The notes: generated by a model from the sequence alone, not told the origin. A DNA stretch of 64,000 nucleotides from Pagrus major (GCF_040436345.1 NC_133223.1:30057493-30121492); one strand, 5' to 3'. Numbered from the stretch's first letter, positions 14,758 through 28,760 are shown. Translations and numbers: made by a program.

Positions 14758-15300
14758 ATAGAGAGCCGAAGTCACACCCCTTCCGGTTTGCCCCACAGGA
14801 CCTTTGTATGGTAGTGAATGGAGAGAGACTACTCCACATATGATGTTTGTCAATTTAAAAGATAATGTTCCAAGTCAATAAAGTCTCAGTTTGTCTTAAA
14901 ACTAATGAAATATCAGACTGTGAAAATACAAAATTATAAAGACTACACAGCCAACGGTCTCATTGGTGACCAACTCTCCTTTCACATAACTGCAGTCTTC
15001 AATATGAGCAGATTTATTGCGATTTTCATCTTTTTCAGTACCTTTTCTGTGCCGAGTTGGTGGCCGTGTTGGTGTTGGTGACGTGTGTTGAGCGAGACGA
15101 TGTAGTTGACGATGTAGTTTTGAACGCTTTAATACAAAACTACATGATATTTTACTTTATTTATGACAAAATGAGACTTTCTTGACTTGAAAAAAGATCT
15201 TTTAACTTGACAATTGTCTCTCTCCATTGACTGATGTACATTTTTTACTACAAAAGGTCCGATGAGGTCCACCAGAAGAGGCGTGACTTCAGCTCTCTAT
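14758..15300. mobile_element. Long-TIR MITE, about 543 bp
   Basis: Left end ATAGAGAGCCGAAGTCAC and right end GTGACTTCAGCTCTCTAT are inverted matches. Similarity continues about 140 bp inward (GGACCTTTGTATGG..., AATGGAGAGAGAC..., AAGTCTCAGTTTGTC). No transposase. The right end abuts a short (TA)n. Confidence 0.8.
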
Positions 15301-15869
15301 ATATATATAGCATTCAGTTTTCAGACCATCTGCTCCCAGAAATGGACTTTTATGTTATGATAGCTTCTGTCTGATAAAGCTCAGTACAGACAGACACGGC
15401 CAGAGCAAGCTTGTCCATTTTCTTGGTTACCAGGGTAACAGATGAGAAGTCCTGCCCAAACTAAAACATGATTGGTTGATTGAAAAAGAGCTACGGTGAG
15501 TCAGGAGGAGGCTGCGTGCCGTCACATAGACTCTCTCCTCATTGGGAACAACTGAGAAAAGATGCTGGCACTGACACTGACCCTTATTCATCGCCTGCGT
15601 CCCAGACAGTCTTTTTCGATGTGTTTATTGCACATGTTCATATTGCGATGGCGAAAAAATAGATTGATTTGTCAGCACTAATCTAAATTAAAATTCACAG
15701 CAGCTGATGAAGAGCTTCACTGGCTACAGTTTCTTTTATATTTAGGTCGTTAAAGGTATCCACCCTGACAGGATTTAAATTAGAGCAGGACCGATGATGA
15801 GTGCACTGAATAAAGCTGTATATTTATAAATCACATACATCATCGCATCAGATGGGACTCTCCAGGAAC

Positions 15870-15960
15870 TTTACTTGAGTATTTCCATTTTCAGGTACTT
15901 GATCCTTCCACTGCACTACATTTACTTGATACATTTAGTTACTATTCAGTGTTTATAGGC
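15870..15960 (+). repeat. Dispersed repeat copy (TTTACTTGAGTATTTCCATTTT)
   Basis: Text such as CTTTACTTGAGTATTTCCAT and CACTGCACTACATTTACTTG belongs to the common fish repeat with phrase AAGTAACTAAGTACATTTAC. Two more decayed copies are at 26.76 and 30.38 kb. Confidence 0.55.
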
Positions 15961-17220
15961 TATTAATTGTGACGTGTTACTAATCGGATAGGCGGGACAT
16001 TGTGTGAAAGTAGCACATTTTTAAGTGAGTTTATTTTATCTGCAATCTGACACAGATACTGATTATATCATTAAGATAAAGCATCTTTTCCTCTCAGTCT
16101 CACAGTTTAAAAACACTTACATTTTTCTAATCATCAACAAATCCCATAACAACGCCTCAATTAGTGGTTCTCAGCTCCAAGTCCATTTATCAGTACTAAA
16201 GACATAAACCTCAGAAAACAGGTCACAAATATGTAGTTTTATGTATTAAAAAGTGAGGAGTCTTGAGCAAAGAGGAATAGTGCTGTAGCTGGAGACTATC
16301 TGCAGCAGCAGACTTGGTATGCTGGTGTGTATTTACAGCAGGATGGCATATGTGGGACTGAGTGAAAATAAACTACAGTGTTTGAGCTCGTGGTGATGAA
16401 GGAGCATGTCAGCCCGTCCAACAGCGTGGCTCACTGATGAGTCTTTTATAGTTTATAGTTTTTGGACAACAATGGAGCTCTATGGCACAGAGGAAGACGA
16501 TTTATCAGACTCTGGATACAAACACACAATTGGTTCTTTCAGTTCATTGTTTCTTCTGGTCTTTTACTTATATTTGCCAACAGTGAGCAGGGTTTCTTTT
16601 CCTCCCGAACAGTCTAATTCAAGCTCTTTCAGCAGTTTACATCTGTGGTCAATCACATATTTATCTACATATATATACAGTGTACACAGTCAAAATGATT
16701 ATTCACTTCATCACATTAAATCGTCGATGTTCTTGTGCTGTAAATAACCAAAATGACGCCTTGTGATAGGGTTCAGGAGATGGCTGACAAATTAAAGGAA
16801 AACATACTTAACCTGGCTGAGCCAACATTAAACAATTCATTATGAAATACAAGCAGTTTCAAGCACTTCCAACTACTTTTCAAACCTTGAAAACACCACC
16901 AGCATTTTCAAGGATTTCCAGCAACGGTACGAACCCTGAATAAGAAAAATATAGATTATCAGCTGCTTTATTCTTTGACCATTTCAGGCACTACTTTATC
17001 ACTTCAGGCTCCGTAATCTCCCCCCTGTAGTCCCGAGGGATCGAGCTCTGATAAAAAGTGGTAGCCTCAAACAAAGCCCCGCCCCCCTCCATCTCCACCC
17101 TTCACTCCAGAGCACAGAGGGGCCAGGAAGCAAAAGCTGCTTCATTAAGTTCTCACTGCTCATCAATGACCATGTTAGCCCCCGTGTGTGACTCTTTATC
17201 CCCTTGTGTGGTACACTTTC

Positions 17221-17642
17221 TCACACACACACACACACAGTGGTGGGCAACATGTACCTGTAAACACTCATGGACCCATAATTTTCTGACAAACACACAG
17301 AGTTTCTCTCACGCGACTGAAAATCGTCAGTCACGGCCCACTGCTTCCTCAAAACATAAACTATCAAACTCACCATAAGCGTACACATAAACATCCAGCA
17401 GAGAACCACCCATTTCTCCCACACACAAACATGTCTTCACATCTTTGTGACACGCTACGTAAACACACAAACCCACCCACACGCAGAAACATACAAACAC
17501 ACTAACACTCACCCAGTTGGCACACAGGATTAATCCCCCGGTATTTCCTGCAGGCCACCCCGCTAAAGGAGACAACGTTAGAGAGAAAACGTTTCGACTT
17601 AATCCCCCCCCCCCAAACCAACACACACACACACACACACAG
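17221..17642. repeat. CA-rich microsatellite cluster
   Basis: Pure (CA)n at about 17222-17240 and 17623-17642, with CA-rich imperfect text between. Long minus-strand frames here are simple-sequence artefacts. Confidence 0.8.
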
Positions 17643-17994
17643 TTATACACAAACACACACATTTACTCGACATGGATTTCCTTCTGAGAAATTCAAGAAC
17701 TTTGTAGAAACAAGTTATTTTTCTACATTACTGCACATCTGTGTGTTTTTAGATTTTAAGCTTCAGCTCAAGAATTGTTTTTATCCCCAGTTAATCTTAT
17801 TTTTCCAATTAATAAAACAATAATATGACAAATACCCAGTTACAGAGTCCAAGAGTCCTGCCAAATGATGGTCTCGAAATCTTGAGTAGGAGCAAGAGTC
17901 GGACCCCCCAATTTAACAGAGCTATGAAATAAAGAAAAAGCAGGAAATCTTCTCTTCTCCTACTAACTGTCGCAGTATTAATTAGTTACAATTA

Positions 17995-18600
17995 GGCCTG
18001 GGCCATATCCAAAACTTTATATCACCATATTTTCCCACCCAACGGACAATAGTATCATCTTAACGCCAAAGACAACATGTAGTCTCATTCAGATCCTTTG
18101 GCTCGTCATTTTCTCCCCATGCCGCTACATCAGGCCAATTAACCTGCAATAACCTCCGCCTGCCTGGTGTCATTACCACCATGTCAAATATCGACACGCG
18201 TCGCCTCCGCTGCCACGTCAGCTCAGCATTAACTTTCTTTTCAAAATAAAAGCCAGAAGATGCCATAACAGTAGCTCCATGTTTGATATTGTGAAAAATG
18301 TGGCAAAAGACTGCAAATATGGTGCTATTTGGTAAATCAATGAGATAAAAATAATGACCCTAGGGTTTGGTGATATGACCTTAAAATAATATCACAATAT
18401 TTTTAGGCCATAATATATATGATATTTTGAAATCTTCTCAAAAGATCTTCATTATTGCTCAGACTAAGTGACAAATATCACAATACTTTTGACCAAATAC
18501 CTTGATATTGATACTACACTTATGTCATAAGACGATATATAGTCTCATATCACAGTAACAATATATATTGTATATATCGCCCTGTCCTGGGTGGAGCCCT
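17995..18600. repeat. Dispersed repeat cluster (GATATxxx/ATATCG-rich), inverted ends
   Basis: The left end AGGCCTGGGCCATATCC with TATATCACCATATTTT resembles, inverted, the right end TATATCGCCCTGTCCTGGGT. A third similar unit (GGTGATATGACC) starts near 18368. It is a nested set of the GGGCGATATGGCC-type fish repeat. Confidence 0.6.
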
Positions 18601-21095
18601 ACTTCACAGTGAGGCATAAACAACCAACTTGAGCCTATTTTAAAACACAAGACAGGATCACAGAGTGACTGGGCACACTGTGTGTTGTCCAGCAGAGCTT
18701 AGTTGTACCGAAATATAAATCAGGACCCTGCCCACCATGTCACTGTCAGCACGCTCTAGTGTGACAGTGCATGATGCATCATTTACTTTTGATAAACTGA
18801 GTATCTTCTATAAATAACATGAGGATTAACTGCACGGCCAACAAAGAGAGCGCAAGCAGTGATATTAAGTCTTAGTTACATGTGTAAGATTTATTATGGT
18901 AGTTATCTGCTTATAAATTGCTTTAAAATTTAAGAGTGACAAGACAAACAGCTCTTTCTCTTTTGGCAGATCACATCCTGACTGGATATCATGACTAATC
19001 AAGGACAAAGTGATCTGGGACTAACAGACTTTTTGGCACGAAACTGGTGACGGACTGTATTACTCCTGAAACGCCGTGCACGGATCAAACGGCCAACAAG
19101 TGCGGCCGCAGCACCCACTGGTGGTCGCTGAACAAACTGCCTGCACATCTATAATCAAAACACTTGTTCGGAGCACAGTTATTAAATATAGGAGGGACAG
19201 CAGAGATAATAGAGGGAGAGGGGGAGGTTGCAACAGAGCAGAAAGGGAGGACGGCATATTTCCAAGGCTAATCAGATCACTTGTGGGATTTGTTTTAGTA
19301 CCTCTTTAACCTTGACCATTTCTGTCTTCTTTTGTAAACCAGAGACAGCGAGGCACTTACACAATTAGGAAGATTAACCGGTGTCAGGTCGCTGTCCTTG
19401 AACCGAGCGAAGATGAAGCAGCAGAGGGATCAAAGCTGCATGTGCTCCCTGTTACAACAGATTCGATATTTTAAAAAAAAAAGGTTTCAGCAGGCAGAAA
19501 AGAAAAATGACGCACGTGAGGAAGAGATGGAGTGAAAGAAAATGACAGAAAATGAAATAGAGAGTGTAGAAATAGATAATCAGATAGATAAGGAGAGAGT
19601 GAACGTGTAAACAGGGGGGTGTGTTCCGTCATTTGGCTGACGTCCGAGATGAAGGGGGGAGTTGACTTGTTGACAGACAGAGGAAGAACACACTCCAGCA
19701 GCCCCCCCCCCGACACACATGCACACACACCCTTCCTCACCCCCGTGACTCCCATCTGTTGAAAACAATACAGAGCAGAGGCCCTCCCTTTGCACAACAC
19801 TCACATGTGTGTGCACGTTTTTCCTCTGTTCTCTCTGTAACACTGAGAGGAAGCAGCGTCCACCCAGCACCAGGACACGCTGACCCATGCACACAACAAC
19901 AACACTCCCACAGCACATGGTGTGAAGACTTCTGGCGTCCTCTTTGAACAATTGTCGTGAGTCAACATCAAAGTGGTCGTGTTTGGGATCGGGTGTTTTT
20001 CAATTCGGGGTCATCTTCGGAGCGAGGGGCTTCAGGAACATGGATGATGCTAGGTGTTCCTCATTCCCAGAGGTTCATTCAGTAGACCCTAGGGTTGTGC
20101 CGATAAACGATGCCATCGTCCATTGGCGACAGCTGATAGTCATCGACTTCTGAGCCCTGATTTGAAAGGCACCCCAACAGAGCGTGAAAAAGTAGTGTGA
20201 CCCATCTGAGCTTAGTTTCCTCGGCTAACTTTGTTTCGACCGTCTGAGGCTGAAAACAACTAATTAACGGACACATGGTGGCGAGACAAATGCGGTTTTC
20301 TCTGCTGGTTGAGTTCTGTTGGTTAGAGCGATAGTGAGAAACAGCGGTGGCTCCACTGGTGAGCTAACTGGAGCAGAGTAAACTGGGATTTATCCATGAA
20401 GAGATCACTTGCACACTCAGTCGCTTATGAGGATGAACTGCAGTCAGGGCAAGACCCTGGTGAGGACAACAAGCATCCAGATGAGTCTGCACAGTTTGTG
20501 GAAAAAGTCTTTGGTTGTGCAAACCAACTGTTGCATCAGCTGTCCAGCTGGCCGAGCGCAGACATTGTAAAGGTGAAGAAGCTGGATGTGGAGGTCTTGG
20601 GCTGTGGTCTGCGGTTGTGATATATCGCACCTTAAACTTGGTACGCTAATGTTGTGTAAGCTTCAATCTGTTGCCCTAAAAAGGCCAAAAGAATGGGTTA
20701 CTCTTGAATACATGGATGTATCTTGCCTGGAAAATGTTGGAATAATGTGAAAGTTTATCATTCTCAGGGAAAGTCTCTTTTGTGTCGAGTCACTCTGAGA
20801 GGTCACAGCACAGACACCTATGAAACTGCATCCCTGGACCTGGCAGGGATTCAGCTGCTTCATAGCCCCGTCATCCTCCTGGGTGCACCCGGGCAACTGC
20901 AGGTAATATTTGCCCCCAAAAAAAGCCACCTCATGGTACAGAGACCAGCAAAGTGCCAGCAGAGGAAGATGCACAACCCCAGGAGAGGAAGACGCATGTT
21001 CAAGACCCTCAATGCGTGTGTGTGGCCAGACAGGCAGCCATTTACTGAAAACACTTTCTGCTTAAATTAGAGGTGAGTTCGGTGAGTGTAGACGT

Positions 21096-21100
<5 letters not shown>

Positions 21101-21175
<75 letters not shown>
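21101..21175. repeat. (GT)n microsatellite, about 37 units
   Basis: The longest uninterrupted dinucleotide run in the window, about 75 bp. Confidence 0.95.
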
Positions 21176-21176
<1 letters not shown>

Positions 21177-21661
21177 CGAGACACTAAACAGCGGCTGCAT
21201 TCGGAGGATTAATGGCTCCGTCTGACAGCACAGACCTACTATCGGGAAAATTGCCCAAGTCAAACTGGTAATATCCTGGTCTGTGTGTGTGTCTGAGCTC
21301 GAGCGTGTGTGTCCTCATGCTTATCTCTCCCGCCCGTCTCATCCTCTGGGCTCGTATCAGGCCTATCGCTCGCTGGGCGTCATACAAATATTAATTTTAT
21401 TTCCACCGTCATTTGGCAGCTGCAGATGGAAACGTTGGGACATTTGAGGATGGGGTCACGATCCAAACGTTTCATGCATCCTGTGTCTGGGGCTGTAACC
21501 CATGAGGTCAATATTTGTTAACACGCCGATGTGTAGCACGCTACAAAAATGGGTTAAAGGTATAATTCAGAATGGGACAGAACAGTTTTAATTATTGCAA
21601 AATAAAGACTAAAGAAGAAGATTAAGAATAAAGGATAGAGACAGAGTTGGAAGTCTAGAGC

Positions 21662-22695
21662 AGGTATTTAGGCAAAGCTAACGTCAGCATGCTAATAATG
21701 AAGATGCTAACATGGCGATGTTTAACAGATAAAATGTTAACCATATAACCCAGTCTAACATTTGCTTATTAGCACATAATACAAAGTACAGCTGAGGCTG
21801 ATGGGACTGTTCTGGATTTATAACCAAATACCTGCAAAACTGAAGCAGTGGACACATTTTTGACCAGATGATGGCGCTAGAGGTAAAGTTAAGGGATCAC
21901 AAAAGTTATTACGATTCATCCAAAGAATATGCAATGAGTCTATTTTTGATGGAAGCCGACCGCAGCCGCCTGAAGCTGCACAGAGCAGATCGAGCCAGAC
22001 AGGAAGTCAGACAGTAGAGCGGCATAGAGCATCCAGTCAATTTTCAAAATAAAACACCCTGTGCAGAACCACAACTTTACAATATGTTGTGCCAATCCAT
22101 CAAGTAAATGTTAAAGCAACAAAATGTAACTTCCTGTAGAAAGAGAGCTGACTGTTGAGTCTCATCTCCAGACGCTTTGGGTTTGCAGCTCGGGTCAGAC
22201 ACCAACCCACCCACCAACTTTTGTTTGCATGTGGGGAGGCGAAACCTGTCATTAAAATGGCTAAATCCCCTCAAAATGGTAATAACTGCTGGCTTGTCTA
22301 TGTCAGTACTGTTAGTGACCAGGTTAGGGTAACTTGTGATTTTAAGTGTGCAGCTTTGAGGATGTTTTTGCGGTTGAAAACGGTAACACGTGGCAATAGA
22401 AATAGTTGGTCAAGGGCAGGTTTATCCGGTACCAACAGTCTGTATCCAGTTAGTCAGAGTAGTGGATAGTTAAAGCTTTGACCTGTTGGTGACAATGGAT
22501 GAAAAGTCAACGGATCACCAGTGTCAGTGGGATTCATCTTCTGGGGACGATAAATGTCTGTAAAAACCTTCGTGGCAATCCATCCAATAGTGGTTGAGAT
22601 ATTTCAGTCTGGATCAACATGGTGGATCGACCAACAGACAGACCACCCATCCCACTTGATGACATTGCCATCTCTACAGCCACACAGCCGGCATG
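21662..22695 (+). repeat. Dispersed fish repeat interrupted by an insertion
   Basis: The left part has GCATGCTAATAATG..., AAAGTACAGCTGAGGCTGAT, GATGATGGCGCTAGAGG. The right part (from about 22480) has GATGAAAAGTCAACGGATCA, GGCAATCCATCCAATAGTGG and TTGAGATATTTCAGTCTGGA. These are consecutive parts of one very common fish repeat. They are separated here by about 550 bp of different sequence (about 21930-22480), itself repeat-like. Confidence 0.65.
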
Positions 22696-22887
22696 ATAAG
22701 AATACTGTTATCTACTGTATGTCAATCAGGCCAGAGTGAATGCAGCACTATGCCAAGCAACAAGCAGGAAAATTAAAAATGCAGGTGCATGAATCCTACA
22801 CTGAGAACACTGAAAAAACAAACACACACTTAAACCCCCATAAAAACCTCCTCTAATTCATATGACATCTAAAAATATGAACTCTAC

Positions 22888-22989
22888 CTCGTTTTTGCTT
22901 TTCCTTTGCTTCCGAAACGGGAAGATGCAGTAGAAGAAAAATTTAGCCCAACTGAAGACTGTGGCAAGACACCAGCCTAGTCCGCCCAT
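22888..22989 (-). CDS. Candidate alternative first coding exon, hydrophobic N-terminus then basic tail
   Basis: The minus strand has ATG at 22989 in good context (AGAGAATGG) and reads 34 codons to GAG|GTAGAG at 22888/22887, phase 0. The peptide starts MGGLGWCLATVFSWAKFFFY and ends FPFRKQRKSKNE: about 20 hydrophobic/aromatic residues followed by a strongly basic stretch, like a membrane anchor with positive-inside flank. Codon texture is not simple-sequence. It has the same strand and same exit phase as the candidate exon at 45.3 kb, so both could splice to a common downstream exon. I do not recognise the peptide with certainty. No following exon was found between here and base 1, so the intron would be more than 22 kb. 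Confidence 0.45.
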
Positions 22990-25900
22990 TCTCTCCTGAA
23001 AACCTCCTCACGTCCTCTACTGGATAATTGCTGCTGCTCCTCTCTCCTTGTCTCCCCTCCCTCTCTAGTCTGTCCTTCAAAAACCAGAGTCCAGATGTAC
23101 AAAGACCCCGAGCAGTTAGTCGTGGAAGAAAATCCTGAGAATCCTGCAGATCTGATCCAAGGAATAAGACATTTTCCTTTCGGTTTCAGTGACTACAAGT
23201 TCCCCTTAAACTGTGGTCGAAGTCTTTCCTAAATGCATCCTTCCATCACTACAGCATCTCTCCATCCTCCTTCCTCTCCTCTCTGTCTCTGGATGCTGCA
23301 GGTCCTTCCATTCAAAGCGTGAGGAGTTATAAGACAGAAGTGGGCGGAGGTGGGGTGTGTCGGGCAGAGCCGTCTGGTAAAGAAGGAGGCACTTATAGTG
23401 ATGGAAAAAGGAGGCGGGGGGGGGGGATCTGCAATTTAATGTAGAAAGGGGGTGGATGGTGGAGCAGCGACAGAACAATGAATATAAGACATGTTGGATC
23501 GAGTCACAGTTAAGTCTCAGCAATTAAAATGGAGCTGTAAATACTAATTAGGATACAGGCATGAACAATATGTTACAGAAAAGGCTGTATAGATTAAAAG
23601 GTGAAGGCGTGTGGGCAGATGAGTGTACTCAGCGGAGTGTGCTGGTGCATTTGTAGCTGTCAGGGGGCCTTAATGAAGATTGTCAGCCTCAGACCAATCA
23701 TACATATGGCCCGTGGTGCCTCTGAGCCTGGACACAAGCCAGCAACTGAGCTGCATGTTTTAGTTTACCTTATTAGACAAAGTGCACGGTGCATAAATGA
23801 ATTGTTTCTAACTACTGAAGAACAAAATGGTGCTTTAAAAAGGCAGAAAGCTCAGACAAAAACACACAAAGGGAATCAGTACAGTTATTGAATAAGAAAA
23901 CATTCTGCTGATAAAGTCAGCAATTTAACTTCTCGTTAGGAGAATTCAGAGAATCGAACCAGAACCACGTGGCTCTGTGTTTCTGGCAGCTGTCACATTA
24001 ACTGAGTATCCTCACAGAACAATAAAGAGTAGCCTTGTTCCAGATCATGTCGCTGCACAGGAAGCTGCCTTCTTTGTTTCCTTTCGGGGAAATGAGAGAG
24101 GGAAGCCTCGGACGATTCGGTGAAAACACTGATAGGTAGATAGGCCTGATGCTCGATTCGGGTGCATTCTTCCTGTTTTTGTTTGCCTTTTCCAGATCCA
24201 CATCCAAAACATCGTAGTAAAGTATCAGAAAAAGGTCCAATCCAACTCTTTCCTGCTGCTGGTCCAATGCAGTGTTGCAATGCAGTGGAAAACAACTGTA
24301 TTTGTCCACATGAACTCATAATTCTTTATCTCAATTAATAATTTGTTCATCGTGTGCACATTTTGATACAAATACATGGATTTCTTTTGGATTTTGCCAG
24401 TTTAACAATGGTGTGTTTAGGCAGACAACCCCTGAACATAAATCATCAGATCAACCGTGCATGCTGGGTGGTCGAGGCGGATGGTGGTTCACATCCAGTC
24501 TGCGGTTTATTTTTAGGCAACAAAAGCACTGATGAAGGTTAGTGAAGATATTTTCAGCTGGTGAAACGGTCACAAAATGTAGGGTTCACTTTGGTTAAGG
24601 TTAGGTTTCAGTTCCAGAAACGACGAAAATGAATCTACAGAATTTGTGTACATAGACACGAATATTTCATTTTAAACTCATGCTGGCTGTTCATGTTCAT
24701 AGATCTTATAGACCAGATTGTACCAATATTTTAAGAAACAGTTGTGATACAGGGTTGGAATAATTTATCAGTGAGCACCAATTTAGTCATCGAAAAAGTA
24801 GAAATTAGCTAATTTTATGCAGTTGAATTTGATTTTTTCTTCTCTCTCTCTCCGTCTATCCATTAAACCTGTGAGGCTCCAAGCTGGCAGTTAGCAAGCT
24901 AGTTGATTGAAGTCAACAAAGTGCACTGGTACCAATAACTCCTGTCTTACAGCCGTCTGTAAACACTGTCTTTATTTTCTGAGTTGGCTGGTCAATGATC
25001 CGAATTTGCCTCAAAAATCTACCTTCCTGCTGCAGGTGACAGCACTGAAATGAACTGATTTTGACAAACAAATGTGTTTCCCATAACAACAATAACACCA
25101 AAATACTGAGAGATGTCATGGTCAGCTATACAGCAGTTAAACAATCTTGTTAAGGTGAAGCTAGGTAATCTGGTTTCGGCACAGCCTCACCACTCCGCTT
25201 CATTCCAGCTAAAGCAGATTACACAATCCTGGCAGAGGGACAGAGAAGTTTCAGCGCGGGGGACAACATCATGCGCACTTCCTGCCTCTCTGCAGCACAA
25301 ACAATGGGGCTGGTTTCACGTATCAGTCTGGCAACGTCAGGTCTGTTGTCCACTCGAGGAAACCAGACGAGAGGTTGGCGAGTTAAGGGTCATTGTTGCT
25401 GAGAGAATGAGAGGGGGGAGTGGCCGGTCGTGGCTTTAACGGGGGTGGGGGGCCTGACAGATGTTTTGGTCACAGCTGGTCGTATCTAATTTGATATTAC
25501 ACGTTAACAAGAGTAATGCTTCTGATATCTGGGCTACTCTTATCCGCCCAGGAGTTATATCATCCAATTTGTCCAAAAACATTAGAACTGTCATTTCTGT
25601 AGGGTAATAAAAAAATGTAAGTGGAGGTAAACTTTGAAATTGTGGCACTGACTCGATTTTGCATTCAGTGCCAGTCACCCACAGCCTCTTCATCAGATGT
25701 ATTACATGCAGACCTGGTGCTACACTGCAGCTCACTGCAGCCTCTGATGAAACTGTGCACCTGATCCCATATTTCAGATATATTTCAGCAGAGTGCCAAG
25801 CCTTAGCCGAACCTCAATGACATCATGCAGCCGCTTTTTAACACTCTGTATGCACACGGCGGCTGTGAGACTCCATTATTCTCATAATATAAGCTGACAT

Positions 25901-26754
25901 CCAGAGAGTCGGTCCAGAGTCTGGTGGCTGGTCGCTGCTGCAGAGGCAGAGCACATTTAAAAGGAAGTTAACTAATAGCCAATAATAACATTTGCATTGG
26001 AGTCTCGTTTTTTTTCAAATATTGCTTTTCATGTTGCTGCCCCCCAACAAAGTGGCTGTGATTGATGCCGCAATTATCCCCTGGCCCTCCCTCTATTGAT
26101 CCAAGGCGCCTGTATTTTTTGGGATCAGGAGCTTGGAGAATGTGGCTGAGAGCCACGGGGAATTAAGTGAAAGCTCATTTCATCTTTGAACACAGTGAAG
26201 AGATTTGCTCCATCCTAATACGGCAGATGGAAAGAGTTTTGGCGAATTGGCAAATCGTGGCAAATTTAAGGCGGGACTGGTGACAGGAATTGGAGCGCAG
26301 TAATACATCCTGGTTTAAGAAAGGCTGTTTAACCAAAGCCTCTCAGAAGAAGGGACAAAGACTGACAAAGCCTCCCGGGCACAGGCTCAAATCTCAGTGA
26401 CTGTATGCAAGTGATACTGTAACTCCACCCTGTGATAATGTTGTCTGGTGAGACACGATAACGAATATTCAGAATTTGATGCCATGCGGTGGAAATCTGT
26501 GTTGTTTTTCCTGAACGAGATTTTTTTTGGTGCCCAATCTCATTTCCAATTTCCAGAACAGAATCACTGGACAGTAGGGTAGTGGGTGAAATGGGTCAAC
26601 CCCTCAAGACCCTCATACGTCATCAGTTGTAATCGATGGCGTTTATGTAAACAGACGCGTCCATATATTTCCAATATGCCGTCTTCTCTTGTGTTACTGT
26701 GGCAAACCAGTGCTCCTACCCCACTGGTCTGCAGCTGATATTTGAGGAGTGGTC

Positions 26755-26880
26755 AGAGATGGGAAGTAATAAAGCATTTCTCAGGTATCTGTACTTTACT
26801 TGAGTGATTTTTTCTGACAACATTTTACTTTCATTTCCCTCATTTTAACACAAATATCTGTCCTTTCTACTCCTTTTTCA
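26755..26880 (+). repeat. Dispersed repeat copy (GGGAAGTAATAAAG...)
   Basis: GATGGGAAGTAATAAAGCAT...CTGTACTTTACTTGAGTGAT...TTTCTACTCCTTTTTCAC resembles the repeat at 15.87 kb and 30.38 kb. Confidence 0.55.
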
Positions 26881-28735
26881 CTTTGTTGCTGCACAGGACT
26901 TCCTGGGAATGAGAATCAACAATCATTAGCTACACTTCACCCTACCCCTTTATCCCAACAGGAATCAGGACACCCTCCGCCCAGACGTGAAGATGCAAAA
27001 TGGAGGGGTAGGTCTAAGTGGTAGGGGTGTATAAGTGCTCAACACCACTTTTAAAAGATTGAAAAGTGAGATAGAGAACGATGTATGACAAAGGGAGAGC
27101 ATAAAGCTGTCCAAATATAAAATAACTGAGTGAACATTGCTTTTTCTCTAACAACTCACATCACTCACCATCAGTCTGATCCTGAAATCAAAGGGATTGG
27201 TGATGCATATGGCCTCTATGGAACCAACAAATCAAAAAAGCAAAGAAGTTTTTTTTTTTAAAAAAAGGGCTTCATCCTTTGCGCTGGAGTAAATTATAAA
27301 TTCCAGAGGGCAGGGGTGAGCTATCTAACCTTTAATTATCAATCTACAGAAGCAGCAGGCCAAACACAAAGTACCCACAGTGACCACTTCACCTTTGCGA
27401 GCAGCAATTATCAACTGGCCCCTCAAACACCAAAGGCATGGGAGCAATCATCAGCTGCCTCATAAAAGCCCAGACGGGGCAGAAATGAACAGGATGCGGG
27501 CCAACGTGATGAAAAGGGCTGAAGGTCCCGTCACAGTGTCGAGCTGGACCAGTCTGTCTTCACTTAAACTGCAGGAACACCCATTAAGTAGACATAACAT
27601 CTCGACTATATGTCCATTATATTAAAGCTTATAAACATTATAACAGGAGTCTTTGTCATGTAAATTATCTCCTCAGGAAGTGAAATTAAAGAAGAAGCCA
27701 CTAAAGGTTAAATAAAGGTTAAATGAAGGTTAATTAAAGACGTCTGGTGGTCTCTCTCCTCTCCTCAATGACAGACGTGGGCCCAGCTCCACTGAAGAGA
27801 GGACGGCCCGTTGTAAAACAGTCATCAGTGTGAAAGTTATTGGCCGTAAAGTAATTAGCTGCCCAGACGCCTCCAGAGTGACACTTCAACATCAGAGGAC
27901 AGGACAAAAGAGACTTACGGGCAAATGGACACAGCACAGACTGTCTCCATCTCCTCCGAGGGTCAAAACACAGACGACAGTGACACAAGGCAAAGTGTTT
28001 ATGTCATCAAATAAAATAAGACACAAACAAGAGCTTTAATTAAAAGACGCCATAAAGAGCAGTTCATTTGCACTAAGTGGAAACGATACTGTCCACAGGA
28101 GAGGACGGATCAAAAACACAAACTGAGACAATCAGCCCAGACTGTAAAAATTAAATGTCTAGTGTCCGTCCTCTCAGCCGAAAAAGAAAAACAACAGGCT
28201 TCATGGGAGAACCGTTCGTATCAAGTAATTAATTCTTCAATGATGCATACGAGTGATTTCAGAGAATTTGTGGTATTCACCAGTTTTCTCATACCGTCTT
28301 TAATTGTCCCCTCAGTATGGACAGAACAGTCTTTCTTTCTTCACAGAGAAAAAACACGTCTGACTTCAGAATAACACCTTATATTGATATATAACTACAA
28401 GGAAATATATACAAGACATGCTTAAAGCAAAATCAATATTATGATTATGAGCTGCTTTTCTTTGCTGCATTATATGTAGTGTGAAACTGATCTTTTTACT
28501 CTTTGGGCAACATTTTTGTGACTCAAACTTTACCACAAGCAGAGCAGGCAGCCTCACCTCTCACAAATGCGAACCTCCTCATGAACAGGTGACATTAATC
28601 CGACTGAAACGATTTATGACAAGTTGAAACCCTCGTATGAGCTAACAGAGCTCAGAGGGAAAAAAAGCGAGAGTTCAGGATAAGATCCTTTCTTGTTTTC
28701 TAGTTTCAAAACCCTGCAAAAAGCTCAGACGCTAA

Positions 28736-28760
28736 TCATATATCATATCATATATCATAT
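28736..28760. repeat. (ATATC)n short tandem repeat
   Basis: Alternating ATATATC/ATATC units. Confidence 0.7.

Larger units (their letters stand above)
13526..22887. other. No gene recognised; repeat-rich
   Basis: Outside the MITE (14.76-15.30 kb), repeat clusters and microsatellites nothing is recognisable. Pyrimidine-rich sequence at 13.66-14.04 kb could be promoter-like on the minus strand but has no supportable exon. 20.09-21.06 kb looks like decayed repeat (opening TTGTGCCGATAAACGATGCC). Confidence 0.5.
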
